A DNA stretch of 9,275 nucleotides from Streptosporangiaceae bacterium (GTDB lineage Bacteria; Actinomycetota; Actinomycetes; Streptosporangiales; Streptosporangiaceae): assembly GCA_030045175.1 (NCBI GenBank), contig JASIBM010000610.1, forward strand, positions 1 to 9,275, in the 5' to 3' direction. The position numbers were made by a program, and so were the translations under genes. Under the pieces are notes generated by a model. That model was not told the origin of the DNA, did not search any database, and saw nothing but the letters and a program-made list of their open reading frames with translations. Of the stretch, positions 1 to 6,706 are shown piece by piece (the stretch's first letter is position 1; each line of letters starts with the position of its first letter).

Positions 1-785
1 GACACGCCCAGCCGACGGCGCAGGAAGCCCCTGGTATCCCCGTCGGCGATGAAGCAGACGTCGTGGCTGTCCGGCTTGTCGGCGACTGCCAGGCCACGGC
101 GGGCCGCCTCGGTGCGCACCTGTTCCTTGGTGCTGTCGCCGAGCGGGAACATCGCGCGGCTGAGCTGCTCGCTGGTCAGCACCGCGAGCACGTAGGACTG
201 GTCCTTGGCCGGATCGACGCTGCGCACAAGTCGCTGCACGCCACCGCCGCGCCCGGCGTCATCCTTGCCCGGCACCGCAGGCCGGCCGGCTGACCCAGCG
301 GCTGGCGCGGCGGCTGACCCAGTCGCTGGCACAGCGGCCGGCCCAGTGGCTGGCGTGCTCACCGGCTGCAGCCGCGCGTGATGGCCGGTGCAGACGGCGT
401 CGAAACCCAGCGCGACAGCGCGATCGAGCACCGCGGCGAACTTGATCTTCTCGTTGCAGCGCAGGCACGGGTTCGGGGTGTTGCCGCGCGCGTACTCGGC
501 CACGAAGTCCTGCACGACCTCGGCGTCGAAGCGCTCGGCCAGGTCCCAGACGTAGAAAGGGATGCCGATCACGTCGGCTGCCCGGCGGGCGTCGCGCGCG
601 TCCTCAAGCGTGCAGCAGCCTCGGGCACCGGTCCGGTAGGAACGGGGGTTGGCCGACAATGCCAGGTGCACGCCAGTCACCTCGTGCCCGGCGTCCGCCG
701 CGCGCGCGGCGGCAACAGCGGAATCGACGCCGCCAGACATGGCCGCGAGCACGCGCAGCCCACCCACGCCGGCCACCGGCGTCAC
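1..785 (-). CDS. mnmA: tRNA-specific 2-thiouridylase MnmA (3' end cut by window)
   Basis: This enzyme adenylates U34 of certain tRNAs and replaces its 2-oxygen with sulfur, giving 2-thiouridine in the cytoplasm. Only the first 261 codons are present. The PP-loop ATP-binding motif SGGVDS is at residues 17-22. The catalytic cysteine is C110 in NPCLRCNEKIKF, and the second active-site cysteine is C244 in SHDVCFIADGD. The tRNA-contacting stretch KDQSYVL is at 194-200. I chose the GTG at 785 because it overlaps the desulfurase TGA (GTGA), a usual translational-coupling layout; in-frame GTGs at 776 and 767 are alternatives, and no strong Shine-Dalgarno decides between them. Odd feature: about 40 extra Ala/Pro/Gly/Ser-rich residues (roughly 141-184) lie between HHARL and VRSVDPAKDQ, where relatives have a short loop, partly encoded by a 24-base tandem repeat. 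The reading frame stays open and all seen catalytic residues are intact, so the gene looks functional. Confidence 0.96.
   Translation of the reverse strand, partial: MTPVAGVGGLRVLAAMSGGVDSAVAAARAADAGHEVTGVHLALSANPRSYRTGARGCCTLEDARDARRAADVIGIPFYVWDLAERFDAEVVQDFVAEYARGNTPNPCLRCNEKIKFAAVLDRAVALGFDAVCTGHHARLQPVSTPATGPAAVPATGSAAAPAAGSAGRPAVPGKDDAGRGGGVQRLVRSVDPAKDQSYVLAVLTSEQLSRAMFPLGDSTKEQVRTEAARRGLAVADKPDSHDVCFIADGDTRGFLRRRLGV
282..353 (-). repeat. Three in-frame 24-base tandem repeats inside mnmA
   Basis: Three adjacent 24-base copies occupy 330-353, 306-329 and 282-305, in coding order. They translate to the eight-residue units PATGPAAV, PATGSAAA and PAAGSAGR (MnmA residues 145-168). Each copy begins with CCAGC and has CTGGG in the middle. 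Because the period is a multiple of three, a gain or loss of copies would keep the frame. The encoded stretch is low-complexity, probably a flexible surface loop. Confidence 0.85.
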
Positions 786-2002
786 CGGCCCGCCCGCCTG
801 GCCCGCTCAACCACCTCGCCTAGCACGGCGCCGAGCGCGTCGACGTCGTCGAGCGTGCTGGTGTGGCCGAGCGAGAACCGCAGCGACCCCCGCGCCCTGG
901 CCTCATCGGCGCCCATCGCGAGCAGCACGTGACTCGGCTGGGCGATCCCAGCCGTGCACGCCGACCCGGTCGAGCAGGCAATTCCCCTGGCGTCCAGGAG
1001 CATCAGCAGGGCGTCTCCCTCACAGCCAGGGAAGGAGAAGTGCGCGTTGCCTGCCAGCCGGCCGGCGCCAGGAGGCGCGCCATTCAAGATGGCGTCGGGC
1101 ACGGCCGCGCGCACCCGCTCGATCAGCGCGTCCCGCAGTCCGCTGATCCGTGCCATGCGCTCGTCCCTGCGGGCGGCAGCGACCTCGACGGCCGCGGCGA
1201 AAGCCCTGATCGCGGCGGTGTGCAAGGTTCCCGAGCGGACGTCGCGCTCCTGCCCCCCGCCGTGCAGCACCGGCACCGGATCCTCGCCCCTGGCGAGCAG
1301 CAGCGCCCCGACCCCCACGGGGCCGCCGAGCTTGTGCGCGGTGACCGTCAGCGCCGTCGCCCCGCTCGCGGCCATGCTCACGTCGAGCTGGCCAGCCGCC
1401 TGAACGGCGTCGCTATGGAACGGAATGGCGTGCTCGCTCGCGACGGCCGCGAGCTCGGCGATCGGCTGGACCGTGCCCACCTCGTTATTGGCCCACATCA
1501 CGCTGACGAGCGCGACGCTGGCCGGGTCACGCTCGATTTCCGCGCGCAGCACCTGCGGGCTCACGCAGCCAGCGTCGTCCACGCCTAGCCAGTCGACCCG
1601 CGCGCCCTCATGCTCGGCCAGCCAGGTCACGCTGTCGAGCACCGCGTGATGCTCGATCGCCGTCGCCAGGACGCGGTGCCGCTCGTCCCGGCCAGCCCGC
1701 CGCGCCCAGTACAGTCCCTTGATCGCGAGGTTATCCGCCTCGGTGCCGCCGCTGGTGAATATGACCTCGCTCGGCCGGGCGCCAAAAACCTGGGCGATCT
1801 GCTCGCGTGATTCCTCGACCACCCGCCGGGCGCGGCGACCCGCGTAGTGCAGCGAGGACGCGTTGCCGGTCTGCGCCAGCTCCTCGACCATCGCGGCAAC
1901 CGCCTCGGGCAGCATCGGCGTAGTTGCCGCGTGATCAAGGTAGACGCGCGGGATGCCGCCAGGATGCCTGTCGAGGACGCTGACGGATTCGGTATTCACC
2001 AT
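782..2002 (-). CDS. Cysteine desulfurase, NifS/IscS family
   Basis: This PLP enzyme (class V aminotransferase fold) takes sulfur from L-cysteine as an enzyme persulfide, releasing alanine. In 406 residues, the usual family length, it shows YLDHAATTP at 21-29, the GGTEADN motif at 85-91, the PLP-stacking histidine in AIEHHAV (H118), D198 and Q201 in FHSDAVQ, the Schiff-base lysine K224 in TAHKLGGPVG, and the persulfide cysteine C349 in CSTGSACTAG. The ATG at 2002 has only a weak GGA six bases upstream, but the next conserved block starts soon after it. It lies 34 bases after etfA and overlaps mnmA by 4 bases, so its first customer is probably MnmA, as for the YrvO-MnmA pair of Bacillus subtilis. 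A wider role in Fe-S cluster assembly is possible. No iscU, sufU or tusA is beside it. The symbol is left empty because iscS, nifS and yrvO cannot be told apart here. Confidence 0.95.
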   Translation of the reverse strand: MVNTESVSVLDRHPGGIPRVYLDHAATTPMLPEAVAAMVEELAQTGNASSLHYAGRRARRVVEESREQIAQVFGARPSEVIFTSGGTEADNLAIKGLYWARRAGRDERHRVLATAIEHHAVLDSVTWLAEHEGARVDWLGVDDAGCVSPQVLRAEIERDPASVALVSVMWANNEVGTVQPIAELAAVASEHAIPFHSDAVQAAGQLDVSMAASGATALTVTAHKLGGPVGVGALLLARGEDPVPVLHGGGQERDVRSGTLHTAAIRAFAAAVEVAAARRDERMARISGLRDALIERVRAAVPDAILNGAPPGAGRLAGNAHFSFPGCEGDALLMLLDARGIACSTGSACTAGIAQPSHVLLAMGADEARARGSLRFSLGHTSTLDDVDALGAVLGEVVERARRAGR

Positions 2003-2036
2003 GGTGATTCCAGCGTAACCGGCCTCCAGGGCAGGC

Positions 2037-2990
2037 TCAGCCGGATCGCTTGTCGATCTCCTCGACTAGCTGCGGAACGACCTTGAACAGGTCCCCGACG
2101 ACGCCGAAGTCGGCCAGCTCGAATATCGGCGCCTCGGGATCCTTGTTTATCACCATGATTGTCTTGGAGGTCTGCATGCCCGCCCTGTGTTGTATCGCGC
2201 CCGATATCCCAACGGCCACGTAAAGCTGCGGCGAGACGGTCTTGCCGGTCTGGCCCACCTGGAACTGGTGCGGATACCAGCCTGCGTCCGTGACCGCGCG
2301 GGACGCGCCGACGGCGGCACCGAGCGAGTCGGCCAGCCTCTCGATCAGCCCCATGTTCTCGCCTGAGCCGACGCCCCGCCCACCAGACACGACGATGGAC
2401 GCCTCGGTCAGCTCGGGCCTGGCACCGCGCTGCTGCACCACGCGCTCGGTGATCCTGGCCTGCTTCGCCACGTCGCTGATCGGCACGTCCACCGGCTCGA
2501 TGACCGCGGCGCCTGGAGCCGGCTCGGGCGTGATCGCGTTCGGCCTGACCGCGATGATCGGCGTGCCGGAGCGGACCTTCGAGCAGACGTTGATCGCGCC
2601 GCCGAAGATCACCTGCTCGGCCGACAGGTCGTCGCTGACCCCTACGGCGTCGGTCAGCAGGCCAGACCGCGTCTTCACGGCGAGCCTGGCTCCGACCTCA
2701 CGCCCCTCGGCGGTGCCTGGCACGAGCACGGCGGCCGGCGCCGCCCGCTTGACGAGCTCGGCGAGCAACTCGGCCTTGGGGGCGGCGACGTAAGCGTCGA
2801 ACTCCGGGTCCGCGGCGAGATAGACCTTCGCCGCGCCGTATTCCGCCAGCCGCGGCTGCGCAGCCTCAGCGCCGGGACCGGTCCAGGCCACGGCTGGCTC
2901 GCCGATCCTGCGCGCGAGCGTCACGAGCTCGAGCGTGACCTTCTTGACCGCATCGCCGTCGTGGTCGGCGAGTACCAGGATCTCAGCCAT
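2037..2990 (-). CDS. etfA: Electron transfer flavoprotein, alpha subunit
   Basis: This is the FAD-carrying subunit of the EtfAB heterodimer, which accepts electrons from acyl-CoA and related dehydrogenases and passes them toward the quinone pool through ETF-quinone oxidoreductase. At 317 residues it has typical length. The N-terminal half (about 1-190) is the ETF alpha/beta domain, beginning MAEILVLADHDG. The C-terminal FAD domain (about 196-317) shows SGGRGVGSGEN (202-212), ASRAVTDAGW (229-238), QVGQTGK (244-250), GISGAIQHRAGM (261-272), INKDPEAPIF (281-290) and ADFGVVGD (293-300), all family hallmarks. The ATG at 2990 has GGAGG ten bases upstream (3001-3005). It follows etfB by 45 bases and precedes the cysteine desulfurase by 34, so the genes are likely co-transcribed. 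Nothing is missing or broken. Confidence 0.97.
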   Translation of the reverse strand: MAEILVLADHDGDAVKKVTLELVTLARRIGEPAVAWTGPGAEAAQPRLAEYGAAKVYLAADPEFDAYVAAPKAELLAELVKRAAPAAVLVPGTAEGREVGARLAVKTRSGLLTDAVGVSDDLSAEQVIFGGAINVCSKVRSGTPIIAVRPNAITPEPAPGAAVIEPVDVPISDVAKQARITERVVQQRGARPELTEASIVVSGGRGVGSGENMGLIERLADSLGAAVGASRAVTDAGWYPHQFQVGQTGKTVSPQLYVAVGISGAIQHRAGMQTSKTIMVINKDPEAPIFELADFGVVGDLFKVVPQLVEEIDKRSG

Positions 2991-3000
2991 GCGCGGCCGC

Positions 3001-3005
3001 CCTCC
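3001..3005 (-). promoter_or_regulatory. Ribosome binding site of etfA
   Basis: GGAGG on the minus strand lies ten bases before the etfA ATG at 2990 and is the clearest Shine-Dalgarno of the minus-strand genes here. It supports the chosen start. Confidence 0.7.
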
Positions 3006-3035
3006 AGCCCTTCAGTGCGCCCAAGCGAACTGTCG

Positions 3036-3815
3036 TCAAATGAACTTCTGCGTGGCGAGGAACTCCGCGGCCTTGGCCCCGCCATCGCCCTCGTCGGTCA
3101 CGATCGTGCCCGCCTGCCTGGCCGGGCGCTTGGCGAAGCTGACCACCTGGGTGGCCGCGCTGGCCAGGCCGATCTCGCCGGGGTCCACGTTGATATCGGC
3201 CAGGCTCAGGACCGTTACCGGCTTCTTCTTGGCCGCCATGATCCCCTTGAACGAGGGATAGCGCGGCTCGTTGATCTTCTCGACCACGCTGACCACGGCG
3301 GGCAGCGAGGCCTGCACCGTGTCGTAGCCGTAGTCGGTGAGCCGGTGAATCGTGATCGCGGTCCCGTCGATCTTCACCTCATTCGCGTAGGAAAGCTGGG
3401 GCACGCCAAGCCGCTCGGCGAGCATCGCGGCGAGCACGCCGGTCCGCGCGTCCGTCGACTCGGAACCGAGGATCACCAGGTCGAAGCCCACCTGCCCGAG
3501 CACGGCCGCGATCGCGGCGGATGTGCCGAGGACATCAGAGCCAGCGAGCGCGTCATCGACCAGGTGCACGGCCTTGTCTGCGCCCATCGACAGGGCCTTG
3601 CGTATCGTGTCGGCGGCTCGCGCGGGACCCATAGACAAGATGGTCACCTCGCCGCCGTGCGCCTCGGCTAGCCGCAGGCCCTCTTCGACCGCGTACTCGT
3701 CAAGCTCGTTGATGACGGCGTCGGCGGCGTCCCTGTCCAGCGTGGAGTCCGAGGCCTTGAGCGTGCGCTCGGAGTAGGTGTCGGGCACCTGCTTGACGCA
3801 GACGACAATGTTCAT
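3036..3815 (-). CDS. etfB: Electron transfer flavoprotein, beta subunit
   Basis: EtfB binds AMP and pairs with EtfA; it carries the loop by which the complex recognises partner dehydrogenases. The 259-residue protein has the usual length. It starts MNIVVCVKQVPDT with the conserved N-terminal strand, then INELDEYAVEEGLRL (35-49), LSMGPARAADTIRKALSMGAD (60-80, a conserved nucleotide-domain helix region) and LGSESTD (116-122). The signature INEPRYPSFKGIMAAKKKP (181-199) contains the dehydrogenase-recognition loop and is diagnostic for EtfB. The ATG at 3815 is preceded by GAGGAGG at 3829-3835, a good sequence but with a rather long 13-base spacer. etfB is the first gene of the etfB-etfA-desulfurase-mnmA run, and the 246-base spacer upstream is the most likely place for its promoter. 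Confidence 0.97.
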   Translation of the reverse strand: MNIVVCVKQVPDTYSERTLKASDSTLDRDAADAVINELDEYAVEEGLRLAEAHGGEVTILSMGPARAADTIRKALSMGADKAVHLVDDALAGSDVLGTSAAIAAVLGQVGFDLVILGSESTDARTGVLAAMLAERLGVPQLSYANEVKIDGTAITIHRLTDYGYDTVQASLPAVVSVVEKINEPRYPSFKGIMAAKKKPVTVLSLADINVDPGEIGLASAATQVVSFAKRPARQAGTIVTDEGDGGAKAAEFLATQKFI

Positions 3816-3828
3816 GACCGGCGACCGA

Positions 3829-3835
3829 CCTCCTC
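3829..3835 (-). promoter_or_regulatory. Ribosome binding site of etfB
   Basis: GAGGAGG on the minus strand sits 13 bases before the etfB ATG. The match to the Shine-Dalgarno consensus is strong, while the spacing is at the long end. Confidence 0.55.
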
Positions 3836-3872
3836 GTTCACGTCAGCCAGGACAATCCGGGCTAGCTCGCAC

Positions 3873-3922
3873 AAGCTCGCGAAGCACCAGCCTGCGGAGC
3901 ACAAGCCTGCACAGCACAAGCC
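3873..3922. repeat. Short tandem repeats, about 15-base unit, upstream of etfB
   Basis: Three adjacent 15-base units occupy 3873-3887, 3888-3902 and 3903-3917, followed by a partial copy to 3922. All follow the pattern (A/C)AGC(C/T)(C/T)GC, two variable bases, AGCAC with differences mainly at the variable bases. They lie in the probable leader or promoter region of etfB, and no function can be read from them. Confidence 0.65.
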
Positions 3923-4036
3923 AGGCCAACGGTACTGCCCACCGCGCCTGGTCCTCCAGCGAGGGTCCGCGTGCCCGTGCTCGCGCTCAGGCCAGGCCAC
4001 GCGCCAGACCCGGCGGACCCGCCGGACCCGGTCAGA

Positions 4037-4066
4037 TAATGTTACTCACCAGTAGCGTTGGCTAAT
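4037..4066 (-). promoter_or_regulatory. Candidate promoter for etfBA
   Basis: On the minus strand a weak -35-like TTAGCC (4061-4066) and a -10-like CATTAT (4037-4042) are 18 bases apart in the only AT-richer patch of the folD-etfB spacer. The -10 matches the vegetative consensus at four of six positions and the -35 is poor. This is a guess from position and composition. Confidence 0.25.
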
Positions 4067-4078
4067 CACCACTAGCGT
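4046..4078. repeat. Direct repeat of 13 bases spanning the folD stop codon
   Basis: TCACCAGTAGCGT (4046-4058) and TCACCACTAGCGT (4066-4078) differ at one base and are offset by 20 bases, about two helical turns. The second copy includes the last folD codons and the first lies just after the stop. The layout would suit a dimeric DNA-binding protein, but there is no independent support. Confidence 0.4.
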
Positions 4079-4925
4079 GCTGCTCGGCCAGCGTCACGAC
4101 GTTCGCGAGCAGCATTGCCCTGGTCATGGGCCCGACGCCACCAGGCATCGGCGCCAGGTAGCCGGCCACCTCGGCGACCGCCGGATCCACGTCACCCACC
4201 AGCCTGGTGCCGCTTCGCGTGATCCCCACGTCGATCACCGTCGCGCCCGGCCTGACCATGCCGGGGGTCAGCAAGCCCGGCTGACCGGCGGCCGCCACCA
4301 CGATGTCCGCACCCGCGGTATGCGCCCGCAGGTCGACGGTACCCGTGTGGCAGAGCGTCACGGTCGCGTTCTGGCCGCGCGTGCTCAGCAGCAGGCCAAG
4401 TGGCCTGCCGACGGTAACGCCGCGGCCGATCACCGTGACGTTCGCCCCGGCGATCGGCACCTGGTACCTGCGCAGCAACTCCACGATCCCGAGCGGGGTG
4501 CACGGAAGCGGGCCAGGCTCACCAAGAACGAGCCTGCCGAGGTTCATCGGGTGCAGGCCGTCGGCATCCTTGGCCGGGTCGATCGCCTCGAGTATCGGCT
4601 GGCTCAGCAGGCCCGCTGGCAACGGCAGTTGCACGAGGAACCCGGTGCACATCCGATCGGCGTTGAACTCGGCGACCGCCTCATGCACCTGCTCCTGGCT
4701 GGCAGTGGCAGGCAGGTCGAGGCGCAGGCTCGCGATGCCGATCTCGGCGCTGTCCTTGTGCTTGCCCCGCACGTACACCGCGCTGCCAGGATCGTCGCCG
4801 ACCAGGATCGTGCCAAGGCCAGGAACAACGCCGCGCGCGGCGAGCGCGGCGATCCGGCTGGCCAGCTCAGAGCGGATGGCCGCAGCCGTGGCCCTGCCGT
4901 CCAAGATGATCGCGGTCACCCGCAT
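4062..4925 (-). CDS. folD: Bifunctional methylenetetrahydrofolate dehydrogenase / methenyltetrahydrofolate cyclohydrolase
   Basis: FolD interconverts 5,10-methylene-, 5,10-methenyl- and 10-formyl-tetrahydrofolate in the cytoplasm with NADP(H). The product 10-formyl-THF is the co-substrate of PurH next door. The 287-residue length is typical. The catalytic domain has the Tyr-X3-Lys pair Y51 and K55 in YVRGKHKDSAEIGI, VQLPLP at 98-103 and KDADGLHP at 119-126 with the conserved aspartates. PCTP at 141-144 leads into the Rossmann cofactor domain, whose motif GRGVTVGRPLG is at 167-177; the closing PGGVGPMTRAMLLAN is at 261-275. The ATG at 4925 has only a weak purine stretch upstream, but it gives the expected N-terminus before ILDGRATA. 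It begins 44 bases after the purH stop on the same strand, so the two are probably one transcript. Confidence 0.97.
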   Translation of the reverse strand: MRVTAIILDGRATAAAIRSELASRIAALAARGVVPGLGTILVGDDPGSAVYVRGKHKDSAEIGIASLRLDLPATASQEQVHEAVAEFNADRMCTGFLVQLPLPAGLLSQPILEAIDPAKDADGLHPMNLGRLVLGEPGPLPCTPLGIVELLRRYQVPIAGANVTVIGRGVTVGRPLGLLLSTRGQNATVTLCHTGTVDLRAHTAGADIVVAAAGQPGLLTPGMVRPGATVIDVGITRSGTRLVGDVDPAVAEVAGYLAPMPGGVGPMTRAMLLANVVTLAEQHASGD

Positions 4926-4948
4926 ATTCTGCCCGACCCGCCGCGCGC

Positions 4949-4969
4949 GGCCGTCCCCAGGGACAGGCC
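4949..4969 (-). promoter_or_regulatory. Hairpin between purH and folD
   Basis: GGCC+GTCC (4949-4956) pairs with GGAC+GGCC (4961-4964 and 4966-4969), an eight-base-pair stem with a four-base loop and one bulged base at 4965. It starts directly after the purH stop and ends 24 bases before the folD start. There is no following U-run, so it may be a weak terminator, an mRNA processing or stability element, or chance in GC-rich DNA. Confidence 0.35.
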
Positions 4970-6619
4970 CTAATGCGAGAAATGCCGTACTCCGGTGAGG
5001 TAAAGGCTCACGCCGGCCGCCTCGGCGGCGGCGATCACCTGGTCGTCGCGGATCGAGCCGCCCGGCTCGGCGATCGCGCGGACGCCTGCCTCCGCAAGCA
5101 CGACGAGCCCATCAGGGAACGGAAAGTAGGCGTCGCTCGCGGCAACCGATCCAGTCGCGCGGTCACCGGCACGCCAGACGGCGAGCCTCGCCGCGTCCAC
5201 GCGGTTGACCTGGCCCATGCCGATGCCGACCGTGGCCAGGCCAGCGGCGAGCACGATCGCGTTGGACTTCACGGCGCGGCACGCCCGCCAGGCGAACTCC
5301 AGGTCGGCCAGCGCGTCGTCGTTCGCTTCCGGCCCGGCCACCAGGCGCCAGCCTGCCCGGCGATCGCCGGGCTCGGTCACCGCGTCGGTCTCCTGCATGA
5401 GCAGCCCACCGCCGACCCGCCGCCACTCCACGGCACCGTGCTGGCCCGCACTCCCGGCCGCTCCCGCGCTCTCGCCGTCCGCCTGGGACGGCGGGGCGCA
5501 CCGGAGCAAGCGCAGGTCCTTTTTCCTCTCGAGGACCTCAAGCGCGTCGGAGTCGAAGCCGGGCGCGATGAGCACCTCGGTGAAGACGCCGGCGAGCTGC
5601 GCCGCGAATTCCGCGGTGATGACGCGATTCGCCGCGATCACGCCGCCGAAGGCGGAAACGGGGTCGCACGCCCGCGCCTTCTCGTGCGCCCGCGCGACGT
5701 CAGGACCGGTGGCGATGCCACACGGGTTGGAATGCTTCATTATCGCAACGCAAGCCTCGGCGAACTCGCCCACGGCCCGCCACCCTGCGTCCGCGTCAAC
5801 GTAGTTGTTGTACGACATCGCCTTGCCGTGCAGCAGCTCTGCCGCAGCTACCCCGGCCTGCACGCTCGCCCCGGCACCAGGCCGGTACAGCGCGGCGCGC
5901 TGGTGCGGGTTCTCGCCGTAGCGCAGCACGCTTGCGCGGCGCCAGGTGGTGGTGACCAGGTCCGGCCAGCCGGTTTCGAGCGCGATGTCGTCCGGCGCGT
6001 ACCCGGAGGCGAACCACGACGCCACAGCCGCGTCGTAAGCCGCCGTGTGCCCGAACGCGGCGGCGGCCAGCCTGCGGCGCTGGTCGAGGGTGAACCCGCC
6101 GGCGGCGAGCGCCCGCTCGATCTCGCCATAGCCTTCCGGGCTGGTGACGACCGCGACGTTGGCGTGGTTCTTGGCGGCCGCCCTGATCATCGCCTGGCCG
6201 CCGATGTCGATTTGCTCGACGCACTCATCGGCGCTCGCGCCGGACGCGATGGTCTGCGCGAACGGGTAGAGATTGCACACCACGAGCTGGAAAGCGGCGA
6301 TCCGCAGCTCGCCGAGCTGCGCCCGGTGCGCCGGGTCGCGCAGGTCGGCGAGCAGGCCGGCATGCACGGCCGGATGCAGCGTCTTGACCCGGCCGCCAAG
6401 GCGCTCGGGAAGCCCGGTGACCGCCTCGACCGGCGTCACCGGCACCCCGGCCGCCTCGATCGCAGCGGCCGACCCGCCAGTGGAGACGAGCTCAACCCCT
6501 GCCTCGTGCAGCACCCTGGCCAGCCGGTCTAGGCCGGTCTTGTCGTAGACGCTGATGATCGCCCTGGTCATGAGGACCTTGCGGGCCGGGTCGGCACCCT
6601 CGTCGCTCAGCCTGGTCAT
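4970..6619 (-). CDS. purH: Bifunctional AICAR transformylase / IMP cyclohydrolase
   Basis: PurH carries out the last two steps of IMP synthesis: formylation of AICAR with 10-formyl-THF, then ring closure. With the ATG at 6619 it has 549 residues. The N-terminal MGS-like cyclohydrolase domain shows SVYDKTG (23-29), STGGSA (46-51), GRVKTLHP (76-83), NLYPF (116-120) and IDIGG (137-141). The transformylase domain shows RYGENPHQ (233-240), the catalytic K295-H296 in KHSNPCG, SAFGG (322-326), GMGQVNRVDA (467-476) and SDAYFPFPDG (495-504). The frame stays open to 6823, but upstream of 6619 third positions lose their GC bias and the frame would run into the divergent gene. The ATG at 6571 (533 residues) is an alternative that leaves only three residues before the first conserved strand. 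Odd points: a Gly/Ala/Ser-rich insert at about 375-396, and a C-terminus RHFSH where RHFRH is usual. folD follows in the same direction. Confidence 0.96.
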   Translation of the reverse strand: MTRLSDEGADPARKVLMTRAIISVYDKTGLDRLARVLHEAGVELVSTGGSAAAIEAAGVPVTPVEAVTGLPERLGGRVKTLHPAVHAGLLADLRDPAHRAQLGELRIAAFQLVVCNLYPFAQTIASGASADECVEQIDIGGQAMIRAAAKNHANVAVVTSPEGYGEIERALAAGGFTLDQRRRLAAAAFGHTAAYDAAVASWFASGYAPDDIALETGWPDLVTTTWRRASVLRYGENPHQRAALYRPGAGASVQAGVAAAELLHGKAMSYNNYVDADAGWRAVGEFAEACVAIMKHSNPCGIATGPDVARAHEKARACDPVSAFGGVIAANRVITAEFAAQLAGVFTEVLIAPGFDSDALEVLERKKDLRLLRCAPPSQADGESAGAAGSAGQHGAVEWRRVGGGLLMQETDAVTEPGDRRAGWRLVAGPEANDDALADLEFAWRACRAVKSNAIVLAAGLATVGIGMGQVNRVDAARLAVWRAGDRATGSVAASDAYFPFPDGLVVLAEAGVRAIAEPGGSIRDDQVIAAAEAAGVSLYLTGVRHFSH

Positions 6620-6706
6620 GCGACATTGTCCCGCAGGCCGGTCACCGCGTAGCACCCGCCCTTCGGCTAGTGGTGAAATGGGGACTGAACGCACGCCCCA
6701 CCATCG
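6620..6706. promoter_or_regulatory. Divergent intergenic region between purH and the DUF4190-like gene
   Basis: These 87 bases separate two genes transcribed away from each other, so promoters for both are expected here or just inside the genes. I see no convincing -35/-10 pair on either strand. On the plus strand TTGTCC (6627-6632) and TAGCAC (6651-6656), 18 bases apart, are a poor pair at best. No recognisable riboswitch or purine-repressor site was found. Confidence 0.4.

Larger units (their letters stand above)
3816..4061. other. Intergenic region folD-etfB (246 bases)
   Basis: This is the longest gene-free stretch of the window. From the folD side it holds an AT-richer patch (about 4032-4070), then GC-rich sequence, then a run of 15-base tandem repeats, then the etfB ribosome site. 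On the minus strand CATTAT (4037-4042) is a fair -10 match, with TTAGCC (4061-4066) 18 bases upstream as a weak -35, so a promoter for etfBA could sit here and would give a leader of roughly 210 bases. I see no clear terminator with a U-tract after folD, so read-through from folD is also possible. The short cysteine-rich frame at 3812-4000 comes from the repeats and is not called as a gene. Confidence 0.5.

Noticed and set aside
282..353. CRISPR-like array in the mnmA repeat block
   Set aside because: The units are directly adjacent with no spacers and encode a continuous protein in frame.
863..1588. Plus-strand open frame opposite the cysteine desulfurase
   Set aside because: Antisense shadow; the minus strand encodes all desulfurase catalytic residues here.
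2961..3671. Plus-strand open frame opposite etfB
   Set aside because: Antisense shadow of a full-length EtfB with intact signature motifs.
3812..4000. Small minus-strand frame with regularly spaced cysteines upstream of etfB
   Set aside because: The periodic cysteines come from the 15-base tandem repeats; the frame overlaps the etfB start and has no good ribosome site.
4077..4973. Plus-strand open frame of 298 codons opposite folD
   Set aside because: Antisense shadow of FolD, with no recognisable domain and Arg/His-rich composition.
4973..6532. A 519-codon open frame on the plus strand opposite purH
   Set aside because: It is exactly antisense to a well-supported PurH and shows Arg/Gly/Ala/His-rich shadow composition, as expected opposite a gene with GC-biased third positions.
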